From Melanocharis versteri (Eukaryota; Chordata; Aves; Passeriformes; Melanocharitidae), in NCBI GenBank assembly GCA_013397845.1, contig VZTG01009266.1, forward strand, positions 124,001-188,000: a stretch of 64,000 nucleotides of DNA, read 5' to 3'. Below, one piece after another: positions 22,353 through 35,900 of the stretch; position 1 is the first letter of the stretch; every line of letters starts with the position of its first letter. The notes beneath the pieces are model-generated. The model searched no databases. It was not told the DNA's origin and saw only the letters and a list, made by a program, of their open reading frames with translations. The translations under genes and the position numbers were made by a program.

Positions 22353-25300
22353 CCTCTCCATGGCAGGGCTGCTGCCCTGGCCCTCCCTGGGCCGCTGTGG
22401 TTCTGGGGTGCCCAGGGCTGCTTGTGGAGCTTGCTCCTCTGGGTGTTTAGCAGAGGGAGGAGGAATCCACTGGGGCAGTGGGAGAAGGCCTGAAGTTCTC
22501 CAGCCTTGTTTCCCCATCACAGGTGTGGGGACTTCAGCTGCCAGCTGGGAAAGGGACGTTCTAATGGGTCAAAGCTGATGTTGCCAGACCTGGAAGTGGC
22601 AGAAATGCTGATCAAACTCTTTCCAAAGAGCCTGTGTGTCCGGCCTTCAGTAGTGCTCTGGTTTATTTTCTGATCACTGGGCTTTTATTTGTTTCTTGTT
22701 CCCTCACAATACTAACGACATTTCCAGTTGATCTTTCCGATTTTTCATTTCCTTACGCGTTTCAACTTCCAGTAAATAAAACTCTACATTCTTTACTCGT
22801 GTCAGTTACAGAAAGCTTACCCTAAAATCGAGTCCCTGCAATTTACATGTCAGTAATTATATTTTACTGCATTAATCTGATTGTTTGAATTAATCCATCC
22901 AGCCTATTTCTTTAGTAAATGCAGAACACTTACAGGTTAGTGTTTCAAGAATAATACAGTAAATGAGCAGAGCTTTGCAGACTTCTGTGCCAAATGCTGT
23001 CTAGATGAGGAGTTCTTTCTCAGAGCTGTCCTTCCCCCACTCTCTGCAGCAGTGGGAAGCAGAAGCATCACCCATGACTCATGGCACAGAGCTTAATAGC
23101 TGCTCTGGAAGCTCAGAATTGTGTCTGCCTTGGCTCGAGATGGAAATCTGGGGTTATTTGCTGACCAGTTGAGAGTTTACATGGAGCACTTGGCTGAAGG
23201 ACAACACTCCTATGTCTTCATGGTGATAACACTGGTGCATTTGGGTTGCCTAAAAAGCCAAGCGTAGCAAAGTGTAAGCATATATCGAAAGTATTCCGAG
23301 TGAGTCTGTGTTGATTTTGATGTATTTCTTTGCAAGGTTAGGTTGAATGTCAGCAGTCAAGTAGGCTCTTGCTAGTGCTTGAGATTCATGGGCTGCCTCT
23401 TAAAAAAACATCAGTTTCCTAAATGAGAATTCATTCACTAAGAAGTAGCTAAACCAGGTGTAGAAGTAATAGCCAGGTTTTTCCCAGAAATAAAGCTGTT
23501 CACTTGAGGTGATGTCTGAGTCTCTGGTTTGGCCCGAGACTTTGGATTTTGGAGATGTTTCATTCCTAAAGGATAAATGCAGTGGAGAAGCACAAATGTG
23601 TGTCTGTTTTGTGTTGTCACCAGTGCCCTCCACTGAGGACTCTGTTTGCACAGAGTGGTATGCAGGGTCTGGAAGGAAGTTCTGAGGAAATCTCAACCTC
23701 TTAGTTGAGGGATTAAGGGGTCACCACAAGAACTTCTGGGCACATAATCCTGGAGGCAGCGCTATGCTGTAGTGCTGGGCGTATTCCAGTGCAACCGGTG
23801 ACAAAATACACTGGTGCTCTTGGCAGATTTGGGGTTGAAGTGGAGGGAGGAACAGGTGTGAACTGTGGGACGATCTTCAAAGGATGGAGAGGTAACAGAG
23901 CTACCTGGAAACATAGAGGGATTTCTTGAAGTTTTCAGCATTCTTAAAACCAGACGAAAGCCTAAAAATGCCCAGATGTGTAGAAGAGGTTTGCAGTGGA
24001 AATGCCTGAATACCGTAATGATTGACACACTCAGAGACTTCGAAGTATGTTTTTAATTATGTTGTTTTCATGTAGTGCTGTGTGTGAAATGTTTTGATCT
24101 CACATAGGAAGAAGAGTTAGGTCTGTAAGAGCCGCATGGATGGTGTGAGAGTGCTTTGCAGTGTGTTTCTATGCCTGGAAAAACTGGCATCTTGTTCCCT
24201 GTCATCAACTCAAGATGCGAAAAGGAAATGTACAACTGCTGAAAGTTGTGCGGAGAATCTGGTGAGGAATCTTCTGTCTTTGAAGATCTCCATATGTGAG
24301 GTGTTCATGCATGTTTTGAAGATGACTTGGTTCTCAGGATTCCTGAAGGTATTAGGGAGGAATGGATGTAGCAGGCTTGTGTTTGGCAACAGTTTAACAG
24401 CACAAAACAGATCACAAATGCAGAGATGTGATAAGTTATTGTCTCTGTCAAAACTGAGCACGGTTAGAAAGCTCTGTCCAACTGTGATCTGTGTGGTCTG
24501 GCTCCTGGCAGTCAACATCCTGCGAGTGTAGAAGTTAATGTTCCAGAAACTTATCTGTCCAGAGCTGTGTGAGCTCCTGATGGGCAAGGCTTGCGTTGTC
24601 AGAGATCAGATCGTGTTGTTCTGATAGCAAACCATCCATCTTGTTCCTATTGGCTGCCTTATTCAAGTGAGGCTACATTTCCAGACTAATGTGCCTTCCA
24701 AGTATGGAGAGTGCTGAGGTTCAGCTGCTGGAGGGAAAGGTGTGCTCAAGGAACTGTTTGATGTGAAAATACGTGGCTCGAAAATCATGAGAACTTTCTA
24801 AAGGGAGAATGGGAAAGAGTAAGTGGAGTTCAGACAGAGACTATAAATTGCACCTTTCATGGAACTCCATGCTGGGCTCAGAACTAGACCTAGAGAAAAC
24901 AGATAGTGTACCCCTTAAAAGTAAGAGAAATCTGCTTCTGTTTCAATGCAGTCTTTCTTTGCTGCAGCCACCTTGCTGTATTTGTAGTTGCACCCTGCAG
25001 CACCTCTCCCTTGCTCAGCTGTGAGCTGTCACTGTCCTCCAGGCTCCTCCAGCAAACCCTGCTGGTTTATGGCACACTGATTCCAAATATTCACAGTTTT
25101 TAATCAATTCTGGAAACATACAGAGCTGCATGGTGCAGTTCCTGACCTACTTTCATATCAAACTTGATAAAGGTAATTAATTTTCAATAGCAGTTGCTGC
25201 ATATCCCAAGAACTATTTTGTTTGTGTAGCTTGACGGGTATTCTCTGAGAACAGAAGCAGTGCATGGCAAAATGAAAGAAATTCCTTCCCTCTCCTGTGG

Positions 25301-26847
25301 GATAACAGTGTAAAAGGTGGAAAAAAGGACATTAAAAAGAGAGGCCCGAGTCAGCTTCCATTCGGAGGCTGGTGGAGCAAGGCTGTTTGAGTGACCATGG
25401 AGAAAAGCTCCAAAATTGTGAGAGTGAGTGATTTTCACAGGGCAGACCAGCTCCTTAGTCAGGGAATTGTATTTTTGTAAACGGGGTGCACTAGATTTAC
25501 TTTTGAGACACTTTTTTTTATTTTAATACTTGTCTTCTAACCTTGTCTTGATTTCCCCTGGGGCTGAATTGTTGCTGGGTTTTGCTTGGCACCTCACATC
25601 CTTATTTGGATTGCTGTGTAGGTTTTCTGTATTTCTTGTGAAATCAGGTCCCTGAGGGTGCCAGGTCAGAGCTGCTCTCCAACTAACAGCCAGCAGAAGG
25701 GGGGAGAGATGGTGATAATGGACAAACTGGGTTCTGTGTGTGGGTGGTATCTAAAAGCATTTGCCCACACTTTTATATCACGAGCTGCGAGTCAGTCGTG
25801 TGCGTTTCCAGTGACTTTATCCTGAATTAAGGTGAGCTGGTAGACATGCAGATTTAGAGCCTAAATGGTTCTTAGCTGCAGTGCTTCTGGTGGAGTTCTG
25901 CTGTTTTGCCACAAAACAGATGGAGCTTTACTAAGGTGTTTCATAAAAATTCTGGGGATGGCTTTGACAGACAAATCAGGAGGAGAATTTAGCACTCAGA
26001 TGGCTCTAAGCTGTCCCAGGAAATTCTGAGCAGAATTTTCTCTCTCTGGTGATTAAAAAAATCTCCTGAGAGTAGGGACTGTGAATGTTGGATTCAGAGA
26101 AAAGTCTGCTGCTTCTATAGTAATGAGACATAATTGAATGCAGTGTTTAATTCACAAGAATGTTTTCTGAGTGGTATTTGGGCCACAGGAACAGAAACAG
26201 ACTGTGCTAATCCAGGTAGGCATTTTCTGAGGAGTAAATCTGAATTTTCCTTTGATGTAGAGCATCAATATCAGCTAGTCTGGGCCTAGTGGTGAAGTGT
26301 ACTTATGGTTTTAGTCTTCTGTTCAGACAAACAGAAAATGTACTCCACAGCTTGGCCGTTTCTGCTTTTCCTGAGAGAAGCTGGGATGAGTCAAGTTCCT
26401 CATTTCAAGCTGTGGAAACGTTTGGCTACCTTTGCACAAAATGATTGAGTTTGTCAATTCCTTGTAACTTTGTTTGGTTTGTTTGTGGTTTTTTTCTCAT
26501 TTGACTTCTTGCTAGCAAAGATTGCATCACAAGCCTGTGTCCTGCACGTCAGTAAATGTTGTGTGAAATTAGAGTTTTGTAAGCTCATCGTTTTCTCTGT
26601 CCATTGCAATGTGTTTGGGTAATGAGAATGAGCCGTGCGATGCTGCTCCTCAGCCTGCGCAGGGAAAACCTCGTGAAGCAGAACTCTAGTGGCAGATGAG
26701 GAAATATTTGTCAGGAGGTGTAATATCAGAGATGAGTTAGCTTGAAACGGTGGTTAAGTGTGGGGAAGGGTCTTTGGGAACACACTGATGCCTAAAAGAA
26801 GGCTACCTGGAACAGAGGCTGGACAGAGTTAAAGAATAAAATAGATA

Positions 26848-26853
26848 TTTATT
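26848..26853 (-). terminator. Poly(A) signal AATAAA of the 26.8-kb LTR
   Basis: The minus strand reads AATAAA about 90 bp past the TATA box and about 60 bp before the LTR end, a normal R/U5 arrangement. In the SLIT3 sense direction it reads TTTATT and is inert. Confidence 0.6.
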
Positions 26854-26940
26854 GAAAGGCCTTCACAGGACACACCCTGGGAGTACAAAAGTCTGGCCAA
26901 GACTACACCTAAGATGGACCCTGGGTCACGGGTTCTCACC

Positions 26941-26949
26941 CTTTTTATA
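26941..26949 (-). promoter_or_regulatory. TATA box of the 26.8-kb LTR
   Basis: The minus strand reads TATAAAAAG. It lies upstream of the LTR poly(A) signal in the same orientation. Any transcript would run antisense to SLIT3. Confidence 0.6.
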
Positions 26950-29900
26950 AGTTTTGGCCCATTTACACATTCGGGCCAACTGTCCAACCACAGCTTCAGT
27001 CCACGCAGTCCCATCCTTTCGGACTGTCCCCTCTCAATCCGTGGCTGTTTACATTCTTGGGGTCTGAAGCTGCAAATGTCCTTGGTTCTTCGGGCTGGAA
27101 ACGGTGTGTTTTGTCCAGCCAGGCCAGGAGAAGAGCTGTTAGCACTGTACACGAAGTCCAGAGTTACAGACACACTAACGCAGTATAAAACTTAAAAAAT
27201 ATGAAAGCTAAAACTAAAGGTATCAACACGAGGAGTGTGGAGGTGAGTGGCAGGGAGGAAGAGAGGCAGATTTTGTGTAGAACCTCCTTGCCTGGGTCGG
27301 GCTGTGGGGCTGGCTCCATGCAGGTGTTCCTGTGGAGCATTTCCATCTGAGTTATGGTTCCTGTCTGTGGCTGCAAGGTTTGGGGGTAGGATTGTACTCT
27401 TAAATGGTGCGTGGCATTCCTTCAGCTCCACTCCAGCATGAGTATGGACTGAGGTGGTGACTTGTCAGTGGAGGCTGCCTGGAGCTGTCAGCATTCCTGG
27501 GGGTGGAAATATTCCTGGAGTCTTGCAAGAACAATAAGCATTGATCTTTTCAAAATCATAAACAGATAGATGTGCATTTGTTTTAACAGGCTGATTAAAG
27601 CATGAACCTCTATGGCTTTAGAAATTTAAATTTGATCTAGCATTTTTTTTAAAACTGCAACACTAAAATGAAGAATTACTTCTATAGTGTTGGAAGTGTT
27701 AGAATATTGATTAATGGCTTAAATCTAACCTGCTTTTAGAAATGATCTCCAATAGAAATGTGAAAATGGGAAAATATTTAGGTGATAAAAAAAGTGCTGT
27801 TCTCCACGGAGTCTGTTCTGCCTGTTAAGGTGTAAGCCATAAGGGCTTAGGTCTTTCAGAAATAAGAAATATATCTATTCTCTCAATTGGGTGTACAAGT
27901 GTTACCTCTGCTATTTCCATTGTGAGTGTTGTTTAGCCTAACTTTGACTTGGTTGTAATATTTATTATTTTTTTCTGGTGTTAGTGTCGACTCTTGATAG
28001 GAAGTGTACATTGACTGTACCATAGAAATGCAAAATCACAGGTGTAGTTACCATGGAATCTCTCTTCTGGGCCAGGGAGTGTGCAAATTTTACTTTGCTG
28101 CCTAATTTTTAATTAAACTAAGGCCAGATAAATGAAACATTTTCCTTCTTATACCTTAATGTAAAATTATTTTCACCGTCTATGTTATGAATTTTACAGA
28201 CTATTTATAGATCTGCATCAAACAGATTCTATATACAAGTGTTGCTAGATTTGTCTGGTTTTTTCTCCATTTATATTTTTAAACTGTAATTTCATCTCAT
28301 GGAAGGTAATCACTGCATTTTTAGATACAGTCTGTATGTTAAAAATAACCCTCTCAGCTTGCTGCAAAAAGAGATTATGCAGAGAAATAGGAAAGTAAAT
28401 ATAAACTTAAAAAGGAGACAAGATTACATCTCTGACTTATGTTTAGGCATTTTAGGAGGAGACCTGCTCATCAGCTTCACTTCAGAGTGGATTTTTGCTA
28501 TTAGTGAACTTGTGATGCAGAAAGCTTCAGTCAGTCTTTAAATAGAAAAGAGTGTACAGCTGTTTGGGGTTTTTTCTCATCCTAAAAAGGCAGACAGGCT
28601 TTAGAGCCCAGTTCTGCAGCTTCTCCCTTGTTTGTTTGTGGAATTCTCGGGGGTCAGATAAGAATGAGTTTTGTCTGTGCCCCTTATCAGTGCTCCTCCC
28701 TTGGCTGGTCTGCCCTCTGTAGAGAGCTGACAGACGATTTTCCTGCTGCAGTTAAAACGGGAAGCACTGAGACAAATGATACAAGTGAAGTACAGCCACC
28801 AAACCCTTCTGCAGGTGCCTGGGGCAGGGAATTCCTGCCTGTGCTGCTCCTGCCAGCCGAGCGGTGAGGCTGGATGAGCTCGTCCTGTTCAGTGATGGAC
28901 AAAGTCAGCTGTACAGAAAATCAGCTGCTGTTCAAAGGCTGTGAGAGGAGGTGTAAAATAGTGGAACCCGGGGTGGCTCAGGTGGAGAAGGGTGATAAGT
29001 TAATGACCATTCCTCCGAGGTGAGCAGGGACGCAGAGCCTTGTCATGTGAATATTCTGAATAGTTGCTTTTGGAAACCTACGTGTGTTTTTATTCTGGGC
29101 TTTTTAAAATCCGGTTAGCCAAATAGCCCAAACAATTTTCTTGTATTTGTTTAGGTAGGAAGCCAGCTGCTCAATTTGTCCATACTAACTATCTGAGAAT
29201 TTAGAAGAATAAATATTCTATGTAGTTTTCATTCTCTTGAAGTATAAAGTATGTTAAAAACCTTCCCTGTAAACGTTCACCTTGCTTTCGTCTAGAGATC
29301 AACAATTTCTAGTTGAAAAACTGCCTCATTTCAGGACGATTAATTTAGCAGCTCACAGCAAATTAATGGTAATTGTAACCTTTGGACAAAAGGCTCCGAT
29401 TAATCATAAGTATTTTGTGTGCAAAGATTCACAAACGTCTGCTGATTATAAACTAGGAAAAAAAAGTCAGTTTATTTTGCTGGAATTATTTTTAAAAGCT
29501 CTTCATTTAGTGCATGTCCCTTTCCTGTAAAAAAGCTGCTACTTCTGTCACCCTTTGACTTCATAAAAGTTTCCCAAATGAAGTAGCAGTGTTTGTTTGG
29601 AAGGTAAATGTTTATTTTGGTGCCTGAGGACAGGATGTGTTTGTGCCTCCTCTTCGAGCTTAGGAGGGGAAAAGGAAAAGAGCTCCTGAAGCTGGGCTGT
29701 GGCGTTTTAGAAGTCATCACGAGCTTTCAGTCTTAACAGAATTGCTGAAAAGGGAGTGGCTGGACCCACAAAGTCAGAGCTGTTATTTTTGGCTGCCCAA
29801 GCACAGGTGATAACTGCAGTGACCTGTTTGAGGGTGTGGCGTGGTCGGAAATCCACGGAGATGTGCAAAGCTGCAGGGAGCAGGCATATCAGAAATCCTG

Positions 29901-32900
29901 CTTCAAACAGAGGAAATAACAGAATATGGAACAGGGATGCTGGGGATGCAACAGATCTTAGCTCTCAAAGATTTATCAGGTGAACAGAAAAGTAGCTGGA
30001 AGAAGTTTGTGAAATAATACTTTTTAAGCTAAATTAAGCTTCTTGGCTTCAGTGTGGGTGATTTCTGCAGATAAGCAGTAGTTTGGCTCGTCAGCAGGAG
30101 ATGCTGTCACTTGCACAGTGACAGATCTCTGTGTGCCCTGGGAGGCTGTTCCTGCTGCTGTTTGGTACCCAGGGGATGCCCAGGATTGAGGGCATTGCCC
30201 AGTTCCCACTCCTGGGGCAGGAGCTCAGTGCCCGGGGCTGCCGGGGGACCCAGCAGCACTGGGGATCCGGGGAGATTCCAGATCCCTGCCCAAACGGCCT
30301 GACTGCATGGAGAGGATGAAGAGCAGGGGGAGGAAATGGTGCTCGCCTTGTTTGTTCCCCAGGAGCAGAGTTATAAACCTGTGTGTGTGTGATGGTTGTG
30401 AGTGTGAGGGTTCTTCAGAATCTTTCAGACTTGCATTAGCTGGAGGTGTTCAGGCAAGCATAGTTTTATCAGTGAATTTTGCATATGAACACTGCTTGGG
30501 AGATTCATTTCAGAATTTGCTGTAATAAAGCAGCTGGTTCCTCCGGGCTTTTATTTCTTCCTGTTTCTATTAGTTGGTTGTGTTTTTATTTTTTTTTTGG
30601 TGAGTGAAATTCCCTTTTCTGTTCGCTGTCCCGATGTGACACCCAGAGCTGTGCGAGGCCCATTAAGAAGATTGGGGCCTTTCTGTATAACCTTTCAGGA
30701 GCTGAAATGGAATCCAGCCGCTTTAGCTGATTGCATTCAATTTACATTTGTTGTTGGGTGATACGACACCTGCAGCATTGATGTATAAAACCTCCTTGGG
30801 TAAAGCACGAAGAACAATAATATCTGACTGCTCCAGCAAACTTTATTTACTGTTATCAGGCAACTTGTCTATTTATTTATTTATTGAGGCTGCATTTTAT
30901 GGACATTTTTGCTTGGCTAGGGTATTGAATATTTCCAAAGCCATGTCTGTGATATTTGACAGATCTGAATTGTAAAGCCAGATATGTGCTGTGAATAGCA
31001 CAGAACAAATGTTTGCATTTCTAAATATTCATCAACATTTGTATGAAGCTACCTGTCTTTGTATCTATAAGCACAATTGTTGTAGGATTCAGATAAATCA
31101 GTAATAATATCAGTTCTCAGATATATGAAAAAAATTTCCAGAGTCAGTTCAACTGTAATGAAAAATCTTCCTTTAGTGTAAGTTACTAGCGAAATTCAAA
31201 ATCTGGCAGTAATTCAAAGATGAACTGATGTGTAGGTTAGAGGTGAGGGAAAGTCGCCCTGAAAATGAGCTAATGAGCATCTGGCTCTAAATGGGAAATT
31301 AACTCTTGCATTTAGGAAATAAGTCAGGCTGGTTAACAGGCCATTATCTGAATTCAGCCCTTGTTTGTAAATATATTTGTAATTCCATTGAAGACTAATC
31401 GTTGGGCAGTTTGTTTTGTTGGTTTTTTTTCCTTCTTTTCACACATAGAACCATTTGATAACACTTTGGTCCTACTTTGGTCTTTTACAAAATGTTCGTT
31501 TAAACTTTTCTGCAAATGAAGAATTTGGTCTTGGTTCCTATTGTGAGCAAACCAGAATTTTTTCTTCCTATGATATTAATGGCTATTTAATTAAATATTT
31601 TAGTCTTTAGGTGAAGACCAACTTTTTTCAAGTAGTGAGAACTAGAAATCCATCCTAGGGTTTGATAAGTTTGGATACACAGAAGGTGGTGCTTTCTTAC
31701 AACAGCACCTTGGATAATGCCACTTTTTTCCCCTGGAGTGGAAGTTCTGACACCTGATGTGCAGGACAAGACTTGAATTTAAGAAATTGCTGTGTTTTCA
31801 GCTATTGCTTGGCTGCTTGCTGGGAGAAGCGATATTCTGGATGCCCTGTGTGAGTGAGTAGCTTCAAAAACTGCATTTTCTTTCCTCAGAGGACCATGAA
31901 TGTAGTGCTGTCGTTTGCTATCTTTGAAATTTAAATTTTAACTGAATGAACAAAAACACACTTGGAGGTTTTTTCACTTCAGATTATGTGTGGAAAAGTA
32001 GAAGGCAATAAAAGGCATGGGAGAGAGAGATGCATGGAGGAGATGTTTTGTTTCATTCCTTTCCTTTTTGAAATTACAGTCATTTGCAAAAGGCCACTCT
32101 TAGTCATCAGAAATAATGCAATAGGAACAGGAGTGGCTGGTGACTTGTATTATCCAATATTGTGTTTGCAGCCTTCCGTTCCTATAAATAAAAAAATAAG
32201 AAATAGAAAAACAGTACAAATCGAAACAACCTCCCTCAAACCCCAAATCCCAGAACAGAAGATTATCTCTACATGACTCTCTTTTAATGAAGTCACTTTC
32301 TGCATGGATCTTCCTAATGGTTGGTGACTTTTTAATTTTTCCTGTTGTGGATGCTGTAGTTGAAGAACACTTCTAAGAATCTGTGCATTGGTTGGTCCTA
32401 TAAATATCCAATGCAAAATTTGGGAAATTAACTATGAGCTAGGAGAAGAGTAGATACGGATTCCAGAGTATCGTCTTTATTCTCCTCCCTTCTGAGAGAG
32501 TCGTATAATCCTCCATGAGCATTCTGAATGTTGATGGGGTTTTAAAATGAACGGAAATTTCAGTGTTTGTGCCTGTTTGCAAGTAAATCCTGAGAACACT
32601 GTGAAACTTGTGCAGGTGGCCATTGGCAACTGCAAGTCCCCTTCAGCAATTAATTTAAACTGAGCTGTCTAAAGCTGTGCAAACCTATTCAAACACAGTG
32701 ACAGTGAACTGCTGGCAGCAGGGAAATCTCCCCTGGTCTCCCTCAAACTCTGCATTTGTTGTACACGGCTTATTTTCATGCCAGGTATCACATACTCATA
32801 GGAAGGTACTGTCCAGAGGAGAAAATACGAACACTGAGGGATTCAAGTGAGCAGTGCTGCCTGTGTGTCGTAGAGGCAGGGCAGATTTGGAAGAAGAGCT

Positions 32901-35900
32901 TATCTCCCATGCAGATTTAGTGTCTGCTCTTCAAGACTCTGCTGGTTTGTAGTGACTTTCATGGGAGCTGCTTCCAATATTTGGTAACCAGCTTTCAGTA
33001 ATGAAAACATATTGAAGGAATTTTTGAAACATGATGTTACCAATTGTCTTTAAAGAAATAGCAGGGGACTCCTTAACTTCTATCTTCTGAAAAAAATTTA
33101 AGAATGGAGTATTTTGTGCTGTTTCTGAAGGAAGCATGGTTATTCGCTTTCAGGCTTTTTAATGCTAGTATGTAATAACGGCTACTGCAGACAAATCGTC
33201 CTGTGAGGTTTCACTGACAGCTGTGGTGATGGGCTTGGCATCACCATGACTCGCTTGTAGCCAGGATCTCTGACTTTCTTTGCTGATGTGTTGTTAGGAT
33301 GTCACCTCAGAGGAGCAGTGATTGTATCTGCATGTTTTCTTAGCCTGAATTATCAGAGATTTAATGATTGCACTGGCATCATGGTTCGCGTCCAGTTAGC
33401 AAAGCTGACAGACTCTTGTTAATGGAAAAAGGGCTACAGTTAAATAAAAACACCCCAGCAACATAAAAACAACCCCCACGAACAGACAGTGAGTCTTTAT
33501 AGTATACTTGTATTTATAGTTAAGCTAATCAGGTTTTATTTGTAATAAGTTTTAAGGGAAATGCTCAAGTTGAGAAGAAAGAGGCTGAAGGAATCCCGGG
33601 GGCTGTTCGTGGGGGCAGCACAGGGCTGTACTCAGTGTTGATCTATAGTTCCATAATGTGCAGGAAACGTGTCGTTTCACTCGGTGCTGCAGGATTAGGG
33701 GCATAATCCATCTCACCCACTGTAGTGTGACGAATCAAATCACTGTCTGACAAGATCTGCTGCTTGGGAGCTCTGCAGAGATGAAATGAGGTCTAAATTC
33801 AAGGGCATGTGAGAATAATACTTTAGAAAATACCTGGGGATGAGAATTAAATGTACCAAAAGAAGCTAAAATGTTTAATTTTTCAAGGCGTATTTGCTGT
33901 GTGTAGTTCAAGAAGTTAATGCTTTCCATATTCTGTGCTCACAAAAAGAAAAAGCAGAATGTGTGTTCTTAAGCAGTTCCTCGACAAGGGCTAGTCCCAT
34001 TTCTGTCATTAACGAGGGATAATGTCTGGAGTGGCAAATGTCCAGAAAAAGCAATCCACTATAAAGGCATATTTACTTCAGTCAGAGAATTTGAGCTGTG
34101 GTTAAAGTATCAATATTAGCTTAAGAAAGTATTTGGCAGAGAGAGGGTCCAAAACACAACTGGTTACCTTACACCGCGTGTTTCGCTCCGGCGCCTTGCC
34201 CTGCTTGTCACAAAGCCACTTTGGAGCAAAAGGATGCATCTTAATCCCTTCCCTCTGCTCAGCTCTGAGGAAGAGGTTGGTTAACAATCATTTCTGGTGT
34301 TTAGTGGCCGTGTGAGACACAGGTGGAGCGCAGAGCTCAGTGCTGCCCTGGAAGTGGTGTCTGGGCGAGGAGGAAGCCGGCTGGCAGGAATTTAACAGCG
34401 CATGGTTTTACCATGGAGGAAGGAGCATTTTAGCAGTTCCTTCCTCAAATCCGAAATGCCTGAGCCGGTGTGTCACTCGTGGTGTCACCCTTTGGCTCTC
34501 TGCAACGCTCCTCTTTGGTGGTTGTGGGTTTCCTGTAAATTCAAGGCTCTGGCATCTGTGCATGAGCTGTTTGCTGGGAGAATTCCTTCCCTTTTATTAA
34601 TATGCTTGTGTAACCAGTTTCAAGCTATCAACACTCCTTCACACCCTTCCCCCATGTAGATATTTTAAAATAAAAATGAACTCAGTCTTGAAGTGGGAAG
34701 CATAAGAACCTTTGTGGGTTATTCCAACTACGTGAATATATATGGGGCTAAGTATTGGTCAGATAGGAAGCTTAAATTCAAATTGCTCCTTTGGGAACAT
34801 CATTCTGGAGGAGAACAGAGCTCTGCTTGATTCAGCTAAGTCATGTTCACTGTCAGCATTGCTCGGTTGCTGTAGATGTGTTTCAGGTTGTTTTAATGTT
34901 TTGGCCAGGTTTTACCTTGGATATTCAGCTCTGGGGGTCTTTATGCAGCTTCTGATACCGTGGAGCTGAAGGAATTTGTTCCAAATCAAAACATTTTCTG
35001 TCTTGTACAGAAACGGACTGTTCTGACACACCCTTCAGTATTTTCTAATTAGAACGTAATGAAATGCAGAATTTCTCCCTTGTAAACAGATTCTGTAGTC
35101 TGGTACAGCAATGTAAGAGTAATTGGAAATGTGCTGTAACCTTTCAGGGGATGTGTGAGTGTCCTGTGTCCGTTCTCGTGTTGTCATTCTCAAGAGTTGA
35201 TTCTGTGGTGAAAAGTCAAGAAAGGTTAATCTTTTCTTAAATGAGATTAAGGCTAGGGAGCAACATGATTCACATTCCAGATATAATTAGCAATAAATGC
35301 ATAAAATGCACAATTACTTGCTTTGACTGTGATGAAGATGATGAGATTTTTTTGTTGGTTTTGTTCTTTTTTTGTTTTTTTGAAAGCAGCATCAATGCAA
35401 ATTTTGGAATGTAAGCTGATCCAGTAATGCCCTAAGTAATGTTAAAAGCAGGAAGCTGCTAATTGGATTGCATTTTGTATTACTTAACAAAATTTTAATT
35501 TCTTTAGGGGCGTGGTTGTTTTTTGTTCTGTTCTACTTGTCTGAATCTTTATCCCTTTAAGTTTTTTCTTTGAGTAAGAATTTAAGATGTGGATTACATT
35601 GAAGACCATTAGTACTTAATGCATCTTCTCTAAGCATAAGGGTCTTTGTAGAAGTATTTCCTATTAATTAAGGGTGTTGGTATGAAATAAGTTCATCTTG
35701 GATATTAAAAAAGTTCAGTTCTTGAGTGGCTTGGAGTAAAGAGTGTTTTCATAATGCAAGAAGGGGGTATCTTGAACGATACCAAGACCAGCAGATTTCC
35801 CTTATATTTTCCACTTCCTTTTCAGTGCCCAGATCTCTTCACAGTGCAGAGGGTTTGGGGTAACTCAATTAAATTATTAATTTATCAAGTTCAGGATTTT

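Larger units (their letters stand above)
16821..26785 (+). other. SLIT3 intron 4 between the CR1 tail and the first LTR
   Basis: This is non-coding intronic DNA. It is AT-rich at 18.1-18.7 kb, with many TTAATTA-like homeodomain cores. Adjacent T and A runs around CAC lie at 18170-18193, and the GC-rich tandem-repeat pocket lies at 21.9-22.45 kb. The segment 23.7-25.1 kb has a more even composition than its surroundings and might be an old repeat, but I could not match it to a family. No exon with paired splice sites and a recognisable product was found. Confidence 0.65.
26786..27169 (-). mobile_element. Songbird endogenous-retrovirus LTR, probably solo, minus orientation
   Basis: Read on the minus strand, the block has the layout of a retroviral LTR. 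A U3-like part is followed by a TATA box (complement of 26941-26949), then about 90 bp later an AATAAA signal (complement of 26848-26853), then a 3' end in GGCATCA, which gives the terminal CA. The text around the TATA box and the GTACTCCCAGGGTGTGTCC segment resemble LTRs that I associate with passerine genomes. ACACAC occurs on both sides (26780-26785 and 27170-27175), as expected for a 6-bp target duplication. That motif is low-complexity, and the minus-strand 5' end would start CTGTAAC rather than TG, so this edge is uncertain by a few bases. No gag, pol or env coding sequence is evident nearby. Confidence 0.75.

Noticed and set aside
21908..22578. Overlapping plus-strand frames of 180 and 162 codons
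   Set aside because: Both run through the 10-bp and 17-bp tandem arrays, which keep all frames open by composition. The peptides are repeat artefacts.
23700..25100. A stretch with different texture from its surroundings, containing CCAAT-like (near 24650) and TATA-like (near 24841) motifs, considered as an old LTR or pseudogene
   Set aside because: I could not match it to any repeat or protein family, and I see no target duplications, terminal repeats or poly(A) tail. The motifs are short enough to be chance.
27164..27376. A 70-codon minus-strand frame ending in a hydrophobic segment (about 27194-27235) right at the edge of the 26.8-kb LTR, suggestive of a retroviral envelope anchor
   Set aside because: No purine tract precedes the LTR start as it would at a true internal/3'-LTR junction, and flanking ACACAC copies favour a solo LTR. 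Nothing else in the frame resembles an envelope protein.
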